6,812 nucleotides of DNA from Anaerolineae bacterium (GTDB lineage: Bacteria; Chloroflexota; Anaerolineae; B4-G1), in assembly GCA_027079895.1 (NCBI GenBank), contig JALWUZ010000219.1, forward strand, positions 1 through 6,812. The letters run 5' to 3'. Both the position numbers and the translations under genes were made by a program. Of the stretch, positions 1 to 6,082 are shown one piece after another; the stretch's first letter is position 1; every line of letters begins with the position of its first letter. A model generated the notes under the pieces. That model worked only from the letters and a program-made list of their open reading frames with translations. It had not been told where the DNA came from and ran no database searches.

Positions 1-3000
1 TCCCCGCGCCGCCGGGCAATCCAGCCCATATCGCTGTAGATGCGGGCCATCTCCAAAGTCTCGTGCTCCCCCTCCAACGAGGCTTTGGTCAGGTCGAGGT
101 AGTTCATCGCCTCTTCGTACCGCCCCTGCAACTCCCACGTCTTGGCGATCTTCCGCCGGATGTCGGCGATGTGGGCCGGCGTCGGGGGCCGGGCGTCCAA
201 CGCCTCCCGGTAACTGGTCAACGCCTGCTCGTACTGACCGATGAGCCGGTACACGTCCCCCAACGATTCATACACCCGATACTTGTCCTCCCGCTCCACA
301 TCCAGCGAGAGGGCGTGCCGGTAGTGGGCGATGGCCGCCTCGTTAGCGTACTTCGCTCTGGCGTCGTCGCCGGCCTTGACCAGATAGTCCCAACTCTTCT
401 CGTCGTCCCCGCTGCGGGAGTAGTGGTGCGCCAGGAGTTCGTAGTACTCCTGCAAGTTGCCGCCGTACTCCTGTTCCAGATACTCCCCCATCCGATGGTG
501 CAACGCCCGCCGATGGGCGTACAGCAGGCTTTCGTAGGCCACCTCCTGAGTGGTGATGTGCTTGAACATGTACTCCCACTCCGGCGCGGGCCGGTCCAGC
601 GGCGTCAGGTCGAGCGCACTGAGCCGCTCCAGATTGCGCCTCAACTTGCCGTCCGAAATCTCCACCGGATAGATGTACCGCAACGGGCGGTACTGGAAGG
701 TGCGCCCGATGACCGACGCCACTTTGATGGTCAACTTGCTGCTCTCGTCCAGGCGGTCTATACGGCTCATCACCAGCGTCTGCACGCTGTCGGGAATCTC
801 CACCTGCGAGAGGTCGCCGACCAACTCATACCCGCCCCCTTCACGGGGCACCAGGTAACGCTGGTCGAGCAGGGAGTTGATGACCTCCTCCACGAAGAAC
901 GGGTTGACCCGCTCGTCGCCGCGCAGCACCCGCTGGCGCAGTTGCTCCGGCACCGGCGACATCTGCAACCGGCTCTCCATCAGGCGGAGCGCGTCCTCCG
1001 CCGAAAGGTCGCTCAACTCCACTCGGTTGAAGTACGGATACCGACGCCACTCCTCCAACTCGATCGTGGGGCGGTGGAGGGCGACCAGGAGGATGCGGTG
1101 TCCGCCGATGTTGCGGGCGACGTGGTTCAGCATTTCCAGCGAGATGGAGTCAATCCAATGCACGTCCTCGAACACGATGAGGAACAGCCCCACCTGCTGC
1201 GCCTGGTGGCGAATCAACGTCAGCGTCAGGTCGAAGGTACGCTGCTTGCGCAACTGAGCGTCCAGCGCGGCGGTCAACTCGTTGTCGGGGACGGGCAGCC
1301 CCAGCAACTGAGCCATCAGCGGTACCCAGTCGGCCAGCGCGGGGTCGGCGGCGGCCATCCGCCGCCTGATGCGGGTGACTTTCTCCTCCACGCTGCCCTG
1401 GCCCGTTCCCAGCCCAAAGAAGGTGGTGAAGAACCCAATCCAGGGCAGGTAAGGGGACTGGGAGCCGTAGGAGAGGCAGTCGCCGCCCACCCCGTAGGCA
1501 TCCTTCTCGTGGGCCATAGCGACCACCTCTTCCAGGAAGCGGCTCTTGCCCACCCCCGCCTCGCCGGAGATGACCAGCAACTGCCCCTGACCGGCCCGCG
1601 CCTTCTCGATAATCTCACGGGCGCGGGCCAATTCCGCCTCCCGCCCGACGATCGGGGTCGCGCGGCGGCGGGCTGCGCCGCGTCCCCACAGGCGGGGTTC
1701 CTCCCGTACCCCCTCCGGGCGGTAGATGGCGATCGGCTCCTGCTTCCCCTTTACCCGAATCGGCGGCAACGGGGTGCAGACGAACTCCTCCTCCACCCGC
1801 CGCGCCGTGCGCTCCTCCATCAATATCTCCCACTCGCCGGCGGCCTGCATCAGCCGCGCCGAGAGGTTGACATCGTCCCCCATCACCGTGTACTCCCGCC
1901 GCCGCTCCGAGCCCACGTTGCCGGCGAAGACGTACCCGGAGGCGATGCCGATCTTCTGATTGGTGATGAAGGCCAGATCGTCCCCCTGCCGCACCCGCGC
2001 CTGCATATCCAGGGCACAGCGCACCGCCCGCGCCTCGTTATCCTCGTGGGCCACCGGTGCGCCGAAGATGAGGTGCAGCAGACTGCCCTTGTCGCCGGTG
2101 ATGACGCGGTTCAGCCGCCCGCCGTACCGGTTGATGACCTCCTGCATGGCGGTGAAGTACTGCTGCAACTTCCGCCCCGCCTGCCGGTCGCCGCCGTAGT
2201 CTAGACCGGCGAAGTTGACGAACAGGCTGACCACCTGGCGATGCTCCCCGATGAACTGCGGCTGCCCGTCGAGAATCTGCTCGTACAACATCGGCGGCAG
2301 GTAGGGCACCAGGCGGGCGATGACCCGGCGGAGTGTCTCCTCATCCAGCCCATCCAGGGGCGGCTCCCCGCTCCCCGTCGGCTCGACGGCCTGCCTCACC
2401 CGCTCCACTAGGAAGAACCCCTCCCGCTCCGCGCCCAGGACGAGCCCCCGGCGGGCCTGCTCCGTCAGACATTCGCCGTCCACCACGACCTCGCCGGCGG
2501 TGGCGTGATGCTCCGCCGCCGCCATCTGGTCCAGAGGATGCCCGGCCAGGACGTACTCCAATCCAACGGCGGGGTCGCCCACGCTGACGAACAGGAGCGG
2601 CCCCGCGCTGATGCCGATCTTCATCCGCAACTCGAACGTCCCGCCGCGCGTCTCCACGGCGTGGAAGCGGGCCATCGCCTCCTGCATAGCCAGACCGCAC
2701 GCCCCGGCCCGCAGCACCCCCTCGCCCTGGGCGTCGTCGCTGATGAAGGCGCAGGTGATCGCGTCGCCGCCGAACTTGATGACCTGCCCGTCGAACTGCT
2801 CCACGATCTCGATCATCGTCGAGAAGTACCGGTTGAGGACGCGGGTCAACTCCTCCGCCCCCTCCTTGCCCAACTGTGCCAGGCTCTCCGACATCGCCGT
2901 GAAGCCGGAGACATCGGCGAACAGCACCGCCCCGGCGAACCGCTCCTCACGCCCGGCCTGCTCCACGTCCGGCGCGGCGAGCACCTGCTCCAAGATGAGG

Positions 3001-3059
3001 CGCGGCACGTAGGCCCGCACGGCCTGTAAGATTGGCAGTAAATCCTGTCTGGTGTTCAC
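1..3059 (-). CDS. Tandem class III cyclase / P-loop ATPase / TPR protein, soluble adenylyl cyclase-like (3' end outside window)
   Basis: One uninterrupted minus-strand frame of 1019 codons runs off the left edge, so the C-terminus is missing. The start is GTG at 3059-3057: an in-frame TGA lies four codons upstream (3071-3069) and GAGGGG (3070-3065) is a suitable ribosome site. Seen in order: cyclase domain 1 (about residues 42-200) with metal aspartates D49 (FADVSGFT) and D99 (KFGGDA) and Lys95; cyclase domain 2 (about 274-445) with N282 at the first metal position, R318, the D323-K324-G325 triplet, T391, N398 and R402; a P-loop ATPase (about 468-700) with Walker A GEAGVGKS (499-506) and a Walker B-like segment ending in E631-D632; then alpha-helical TPR-like repeats from about 880 (e.g. 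YRLIGQYEQALTSYREAL, 937-954). No signal peptide or membrane segment is visible, so it is probably cytosolic. The likely reaction is ATP to cAMP, with the ATPase/TPR part regulating or docking. Family certain; activity and substrate inferred. Confidence 0.93.
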   Translation of the reverse strand, partial: MNTRQDLLPILQAVRAYVPRLILEQVLAAPDVEQAGREERFAGAVLFADVSGFTAMSESLAQLGKEGAEELTRVLNRYFSTMIEIVEQFDGQVIKFGGDAITCAFISDDAQGEGVLRAGACGLAMQEAMARFHAVETRGGTFELRMKIGISAGPLLFVSVGDPAVGLEYVLAGHPLDQMAAAEHHATAGEVVVDGECLTEQARRGLVLGAEREGFFLVERVRQAVEPTGSGEPPLDGLDEETLRRVIARLVPYLPPMLYEQILDGQPQFIGEHRQVVSLFVNFAGLDYGGDRQAGRKLQQYFTAMQEVINRYGGRLNRVITGDKGSLLHLIFGAPVAHEDNEARAVRCALDMQARVRQGDDLAFITNQKIGIASGYVFAGNVGSERRREYTVMGDDVNLSARLMQAAGEWEILMEERTARRVEEEFVCTPLPPIRVKGKQEPIAIYRPEGVREEPRLWGRGAARRRATPIVGREAELARAREIIEKARAGQGQLLVISGEAGVGKSRFLEEVVAMAHEKDAYGVGGDCLSYGSQSPYLPWIGFFTTFFGLGTGQGSVEEKVTRIRRRMAAADPALADWVPLMAQLLGLPVPDNELTAALDAQLRKQRTFDLTLTLIRHQAQQVGLFLIVFEDVHWIDSISLEMLNHVARNIGGHRILLVALHRPTIELEEWRRYPYFNRVELSDLSAEDALRLMESRLQMSPVPEQLRQRVLRGDERVNPFFVEEVINSLLDQRYLVPREGGGYELVGDLSQVEIPDSVQTLVMSRIDRLDESSKLTIKVASVIGRTFQYRPLRYIYPVEISDGKLRRNLERLSALDLTPLDRPAPEWEYMFKHITTQEVAYESLLYAHRRALHHRMGEYLEQEYGGNLQEYYELLAHHYSRSGDDEKSWDYLVKAGDDARAKYANEAAIAHYRHALSLDVEREDKYRVYESLGDVYRLIGQYEQALTSYREALDARPPTPAHIADIRRKIAKTWELQGRYEEAMNYLDLTKASLEGEHETLEMARIYSDMGWIARRRG

Positions 3060-3078
3060 GGTATCCCCTCAGGGCATA

Positions 3079-3106
3079 ACTATACCTCACTTTTGCCTAA
3101 AAGCAA
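3079..3106 (-). promoter_or_regulatory. Possible promoter of the cyclase gene
   Basis: On the minus strand, TATAGT (3084-3079) is a good -10 box. The hexamer 16 bases upstream, TTGCTT (3106-3101), matches the -35 consensus only at its first three bases. Transcription would begin near 3072, giving a very short leader that contains just the GAGGGG ribosome site before the GTG start. The weak -35 and the inverted repeat lying over it suggest a regulated promoter; this is inference. Confidence 0.4.
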
Positions 3107-3108
3107 AA
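3091..3108. repeat. Inverted repeat in the divergent control region, possible operator
   Basis: TTTTGC (3091-3096) and GCAAAA (3103-3108) are perfect 6-base inverted arms around a 6-base AT-rich spacer (CTAAAA). The repeat overlaps the proposed -35 region of the cyclase promoter and is an AT-rich island in GC-rich DNA. Dimeric repressors bind this kind of symmetry, but no regulator is identifiable and a chance occurrence is possible. Confidence 0.35.
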
Positions 3109-3133
3109 CGCCGTCCGGCGCGTGAATCTGGCT

Positions 3134-3161
3134 TTGAGAATCGCCGGTTTCGTTGTATACT
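3134..3161 (+). promoter_or_regulatory. Sigma-70 type promoter of the methyltransferase gene
   Basis: TTGAGA (3134-3139) and TATACT (3156-3161), each 5 of 6 to consensus, are separated by 16 bases. Transcription would start near 3168, about 16 bases before the ATG at 3184. The transcript then carries GTGAGG (3173-3178) as ribosome site. This position rules out the in-frame GTG at 3052 as the real start of the methyltransferase, because it lies upstream of the promoter. Confidence 0.65.
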
Positions 3162-3183
3162 GCCGGCGCGAAGTGAGGCACAA

Positions 3184-3834
3184 ATGTACTGGCTCCTCCT
3201 TGTCCCTATCGGCCTTGTGCTCCTCTACCTGGGGCTGGCGATTCTGACCGATGGGCGGTACTTCGGCAAAGGGCTGGTGTACCGCCTGTACGACACCTTC
3301 GGCCCTGAGATCTTCGACATCACCAGCGAGTCCGACCGGTGGCGACGCCTGGGCGCGACGCTGAACCTGCGCGGCGACGAGCGGATACTGGACGTCGGCA
3401 CCGCCATCGGCGACCTGCCCATCTCACTCGCGGCCCGGCCGGGCTTCCGCGGCCAGGCGGTCGGCGTGGACTGGGCCGCGCGGATGGTAGCCGCCGCCGC
3501 GGAGAGAGCCCGCCGGCACCACGTCGCCGACCGGGTTCGCTTCCAGGTCGCCGACGTGCGGGACGGCCTCCCCTTCGATGCCGGTGAGTTCGATGTGGTG
3601 TTCTGCCTGGGCCTGCTCGAAACCCTGCCCCACGCGGAGGAAGTGCTCGCCGATTTGAGGAGAGTCCTGAAGCCCGGCGGAGTGCTCGTAGTGAGCCTGT
3701 ACCGAGGCTGGGCCGCGCTGACGGCGGCCTTGAGTTATGCCTGGTACGAAGAGCACCTGTCGGCCCTGGGATTCCGCGACCTGCGGACTGCCCCCTGTCG
3801 GCGCGGCCAGGACGTAATCATCGCCCGGCTCTAA
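3184..3834 (+). CDS. Membrane-anchored class I SAM-dependent methyltransferase (Methyltransf_11/25 type)
   Basis: A 216-residue protein starting at ATG 3184, preceded by GTGAGG five bases upstream and by a promoter at 3134-3161. Residues 1-22 are strongly hydrophobic, with a downstream Arg/Lys-rich stretch, and look like a single N-terminal membrane anchor. The catalytic domain follows: motif I ILDVGTAIGD (68-77), acidic end of strand 2 GVDWAARM (94-101, D96 for the SAM ribose), motif II-like VADVRD (122-127), the FDVVF strand (136-140) and the LKPGG turn (162-166). Motif I has G-T-A-I-G instead of the usual G-C/S-G-x-G, but the spacing of the glycines is kept. The substrate cannot be read from the sequence; small-molecule or lipid methylation near the membrane is plausible. 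It is transcribed divergently from the cyclase gene, and nothing else links the two functionally. Confidence 0.85.
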   Translation: MYWLLLVPIGLVLLYLGLAILTDGRYFGKGLVYRLYDTFGPEIFDITSESDRWRRLGATLNLRGDERILDVGTAIGDLPISLAARPGFRGQAVGVDWAARMVAAAAERARRHHVADRVRFQVADVRDGLPFDAGEFDVVFCLGLLETLPHAEEVLADLRRVLKPGGVLVVSLYRGWAALTAALSYAWYEEHLSALGFRDLRTAPCRRGQDVIIARL

Positions 3835-3855
3835 CCCCTCCACTTCCCCCCAACC

Positions 3856-3888
3856 CTCAACCCATTCGTAACACAACCGTAACCCAAT
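3856..3888 (+). promoter_or_regulatory. Three tandem 11-bp direct repeats, Pho-box-like activator site
   Basis: Three adjacent 11-base units fill 3856-3866 (CTCAACCCATT), 3867-3877 (CGTAACACAAC) and 3878-3888 (CGTAACCCAAT). Units 2 and 3 agree at 9 of 11 positions, units 1 and 3 at 8 of 11. The array ends 16 bases before the -10 box TATGAT, so it occupies the -35 position, where no consensus -35 exists. Tandem 11-bp repeats overlapping -35 are typical of OmpR/PhoB-family winged-helix activators, and the AAC core recalls cyanobacterial-type Pho boxes (family knowledge). The identity of the binder is inference. Confidence 0.5.
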
Positions 3889-3904
3889 CGGACGAGAAAT
3901 ACGG

Positions 3905-3910
3905 TATGAT
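3905..3910 (+). promoter_or_regulatory. -10 box of the receiver / kinase operon
   Basis: TATGAT is 5 of 6 to the -10 consensus. No good -35 hexamer is present 16-18 bases upstream; that place is taken by the third 11-bp repeat, suggesting activator-dependent transcription starting near 3917. The ATG within this box is therefore unlikely to be a translation start. Confidence 0.5.
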
Positions 3911-3927
3911 AACCCTGACTTCTGGTC

Positions 3928-3933
3928 AGGAGG
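3928..3933 (+). promoter_or_regulatory. Strong ribosome binding site fixing the receiver start
   Basis: AGGAGG is a near-perfect Shine-Dalgarno sequence, five bases before the GTG at 3939. It selects that GTG over the in-frame ATG at 3906, which has no ribosome site and overlaps the -10 box. Confidence 0.75.
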
Positions 3934-3938
3934 TTGCG

Positions 3939-4328
3939 GTGGAGCCCGTCTCCGTGTTACTCGTAGATGACAATCCCACGTTCCTGCGCATCGCCATCCG
4001 GCTGCTGGAGGGACACGAGGATGTCTGCGTCGTGGGGGCGGTTCGCCACTACGACGAGGCCCTGCGCCACGCCCGCCGTTTGGAGCCGGACGTGGTGCTG
4101 GTCGGCATATCCATGCCCCAGTCCCCCGGCCTGGACACCATCCCCATCCTCCGCCGGGCCCTCCCCGACACCGGCATCATCGCCCTGATGCTGATCGGCT
4201 CCGATGGCTCCCGTCGCCGGGTGATGGACGCCGGCGCGGACGAATTTATCCCCAAAGCGACCGTAGGCGCGGAACTCCTCCCGGCGATTCGCCGCCTCAT
4301 CCACACCACCAGAGCGAAAGAACGATGA
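3939..4328 (+). CDS. Stand-alone receiver protein lacking the phosphoacceptor Asp (pseudo-receiver)
   Basis: With the GTG start at 3939 the protein has 129 residues, a bare receiver (CheY-like) domain without any output domain. An upstream in-frame ATG at 3906 would add 11 residues but lies in the -10 box. Seen: the acidic pair D10-D11 (VLLVDDNP) at the end of strand 1, the GADEFIPK segment with the conserved Lys106, and the usual alpha/beta pattern. The strand-3 segment reads PDVVLVGISMP (50-60), with Gly56 (GGC, 4104-4106) exactly where the phosphorylated Asp stands in the family. The strand-4 Thr/Ser switch is also missing (IIALML, Met84/Leu85). The domain should fold but cannot be phosphorylated in the normal way, so it would act as an unphosphorylated docking or inhibitory partner. 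The stop TGA overlaps the ATG of the next gene, so the two are translationally coupled. Receiver family certain, function inferred. Confidence 0.9.
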   Translation: MEPVSVLLVDDNPTFLRIAIRLLEGHEDVCVVGAVRHYDEALRHARRLEPDVVLVGISMPQSPGLDTIPILRRALPDTGIIALMLIGSDGSRRRVMDAGADEFIPKATVGAELLPAIRRLIHTTRAKER

Positions 4329-5851
4329 CGATGAAGACTCCTCACACTTCGATCGAGCAGGCCGCGATGGCCTCGATGAACGATGGCGCCATCGTCGGCG
4401 ATGCCGATGGGCGGGTCCTCGTGTTCAATCAGGCGGCGGCCCGCATGCTCCACATCGCCGCCGACCAGGCCCTCGGCCGGCCACTCGGCGACCTGTTCGC
4501 CTCCCTCTCCCCGCGCGGGCGGCTGACCATCGCGGACGCGGTGAAACGGCTGTACGGCAACCCGCACGCCTACGGCGCGGACGGCCAATCCGGCGAGATG
4601 GTGCTGATGATGGACCGCGATGGCCGCTTCATCCAGGCCCGCCTCGCGCCGATGCTGACCGACGAGGGGGTCTTCCTGGGCTGCGTCACCGTGCTCCGCG
4701 ATGTCACCAGAGAAGTCCACGCCGAACAAGACCGCAGCGATTTCATCTCCAACGTCTCCCAGGAACTGCGCCTGCCGCTGGCCGCCATCAAGGGATACTG
4801 CGACCTGCTCCTCCACGACGCCGCCGATCAGTTGGACGGGGAGCAGAAGCGGTTCCTGCACATCATCAAAGAGAACGTGGATCACCTGGTCGCGCTGGTC
4901 AACGACCTGCTGGACATCAGCCGGATGGAGGGCTACCGGCTCGACCTGGACGTGCGCCGCGTGTCGCTGAACACCCTCGCCCAAGAGGTGGCGGAGATTG
5001 TGGCGGCCCGCTACGCGAGCAAAGGCGTCCGCCTGCTGGTCGAGGAGAAGCAGGACGACCTGGTGGTGCTGGGCGACCCGGCCCGTCTGCGGCAGGTGGT
5101 GATGAACCTTCTCGACAACGCCCTGCGCTACACCCCCCGCGACGGACAAGTGACCCTCGCCCTCTCCTCATCCGACGGCAACGTGCGGGTGGATGTCAGC
5201 GACACCGGCGGCGGCATGGCCCCCGACGACCGGGCCCGCATATTCCAGCACTTCTACCGCCCCTCGACGCTCCTCACGCGGGGCGACAGCACCGGCTTGG
5301 AACTGCCGGTCACCAAAATGCTGGTCGAGATGCACGGCGGGCGGATGTGGGTGGACAGCGAGTTGGGGCGCGGCACCACTTTCACCTTCATCCTCCCCAG
5401 GGTGGTCGAGGAGAAGCCTCAGCCCGCGCCGGAGATTCCGCAGTCCGGGCGAGGCCGCACCGTCTTGGTCGTCGAGGACGACGAGGACATCACCCGGCTC
5501 ATCACCCTGCAACTGAAGCAAGAAGGGTTCGAGGTGCTCTCGACCGCCTACGGCGAAGAGGCCGTCGCCCTGGCACAGTCCCACCCGGTTGACCTGATCA
5601 CCCTGGACATGATGCTGCCCGACATCAGCGGGATGGAAGTCCTGCACCGCATCAAATCCCACCCAAAGACGGCGGACATTCCGGTGATCATCGTCTCCGT
5701 GCTCCTGCCGGAGCAGACCGAGGACGCTCACCAGCGGGCGGACGACTACATCGTCAAGCCCTTCGCTTTCGAGAAACTGATGGAGAGCGTCCGGCGCACC
5801 CTGGCCGCCACGAGGGAGACCCGCGAGGCGGGGGTGGCCGGGGGCGGCTAG
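4325..5851 (+). CDS. PAS-HisKA-HATPase-receiver hybrid kinase lacking the phosphoacceptor His (pseudo-histidine kinase)
   Basis: A 508-residue soluble protein whose ATG overlaps the preceding stop (ATGA). Domains: PAS (about 15-130, beginning SMNDGAIVGDADGRVLVFN), HisKA (about 137-202), HATPase_c (about 248-360) and a C-terminal receiver (379-495). No membrane segment is visible. In the H-box the family's His is Gln146 (NVSQELRLPL; CAG at 4760-4762), and the Thr/Asn of the E-x-x-T/N phosphatase motif is Leu150. The ATP domain keeps the N-box (N261, N265), G1 DTGGG (293-297) and the F-box, but the G2 lid reads STGLELP (322-328) instead of the GTGLGLA type. The terminal receiver is complete: E384-D385-D386, phosphoacceptor D428 (LITLDMMLPD), Ser458, Lys478-Pro479. 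The protein should sense through PAS and could bind ATP, but should not autophosphorylate at the normal site; D428 would need a phosphate from elsewhere. Domain calls certain, loss of activity inferred. Confidence 0.93.
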   Translation: MTMKTPHTSIEQAAMASMNDGAIVGDADGRVLVFNQAAARMLHIAADQALGRPLGDLFASLSPRGRLTIADAVKRLYGNPHAYGADGQSGEMVLMMDRDGRFIQARLAPMLTDEGVFLGCVTVLRDVTREVHAEQDRSDFISNVSQELRLPLAAIKGYCDLLLHDAADQLDGEQKRFLHIIKENVDHLVALVNDLLDISRMEGYRLDLDVRRVSLNTLAQEVAEIVAARYASKGVRLLVEEKQDDLVVLGDPARLRQVVMNLLDNALRYTPRDGQVTLALSSSDGNVRVDVSDTGGGMAPDDRARIFQHFYRPSTLLTRGDSTGLELPVTKMLVEMHGGRMWVDSELGRGTTFTFILPRVVEEKPQPAPEIPQSGRGRTVLVVEDDEDITRLITLQLKQEGFEVLSTAYGEEAVALAQSHPVDLITLDMMLPDISGMEVLHRIKSHPKTADIPVIIVSVLLPEQTEDAHQRADDYIVKPFAFEKLMESVRRTLAATRETREAGVAGGG

Positions 5852-5868
5852 CCGACGTGCCCCCGTGT

Positions 5869-5897
5869 TTGCAAAGACTACGGAGTTGTGGTAGAAT
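5869..5897 (+). promoter_or_regulatory. Promoter of the tRNA-Thr / tRNA-Tyr unit
   Basis: TTGCAA (5869-5874), a 17-base spacer and TAGAAT (5892-5897) form a good sigma-70-type promoter. The TG at 5889-5890 adds an extended -10 element. Transcription would start near 5904, eight bases before tRNA-Thr. Confidence 0.7.
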
Positions 5898-5911
5898 GCC
5901 TCCCGCAACCC

Positions 5912-5984
5912 GCCGGCGTAGCTCAATTGGCAGAGCAACTGACTTGTAATCAGTAGGTCATGGGTTCGACTCCCATCGCCGGCT
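5912..5984 (+). tRNA. tRNA-Thr (anticodon UGU)
   Basis: A full cloverleaf can be folded by hand. The acceptor GCCGGCG pairs with CGCCGGC over 7 perfect pairs, D-stem GCTC pairs with GAGC, and anticodon stem ACTGA pairs with TCAGT around loop CTTGTAA, giving anticodon TGT (5945-5947). The variable loop is AGGTC, and T-stem ATGGG pairs with CCCAT around TTCGACT. The discriminator is T5984, and no CCA follows in the DNA, so CCA must be added after transcription. It reads ACA and, with U34 modification, other ACN threonine codons. Confidence 0.97.
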
Positions 5985-5996
5985 AACCGTCAACCT

Positions 5997-6081
5997 GGGT
6001 CGGTGTCCCGAGCGGCAAAGGGGGCGGACTGTAAATCCGCTGGCACAGCCTTCGAAGGTTCGAGTCCTTCCCGGCCCACCA
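5997..6081 (+). tRNA. tRNA-Tyr (anticodon GUA)
   Basis: A class II tRNA with a long variable arm. Acceptor GGGTCGG pairs with CCGGCCC (one T-G wobble), anticodon stem GCGGA pairs with TCCGC around CTGTAAA, giving anticodon GTA (6031-6033), and T-stem GAAGG pairs with CCTTC around TTCGAGT. The discriminator is A6078 and CCA is encoded (6079-6081). It lies 12 bases after tRNA-Thr and is evidently co-transcribed with it. T at position 8 would allow 4-thiouridine. Confidence 0.97.
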
Positions 6082-6082
6082 A

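Noticed and set aside
63..2204. Long plus-strand open frame of 713 codons
   Set aside because: It lies antisense to the cyclase gene, whose domains and motifs are unmistakable. The plus-strand product is a low-complexity Leu/Val/Arg/Pro/His-rich chain with no recognisable motif, typical of a GC-rich shadow frame.
3052..3183. Upstream in-frame GTG extension of the methyltransferase by 44 residues
   Set aside because: It would begin upstream of the well-formed promoter at 3134-3161 and inside the cyclase start region, and the ATG at 3184 has its own ribosome site and begins a natural membrane anchor.
3906..3938. ATG start at 3906 for the receiver protein
   Set aside because: It overlaps the -10 box TATGAT and lacks a ribosome site, while AGGAGG sits at ideal distance before GTG 3939; receivers normally begin only a few residues before the first strand.
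4049..5149. Minus-strand open frame of 366 codons across the receiver and kinase genes
   Set aside because: It is antisense to two genes with full domain evidence and has only a low-complexity, His/Val/Gly/Gln-rich product.
5168..5938. Minus-strand open frame of 256 codons over the kinase end and tRNA-Thr
   Set aside because: It runs antisense to the receiver domain and into a tRNA gene; no motif is present.
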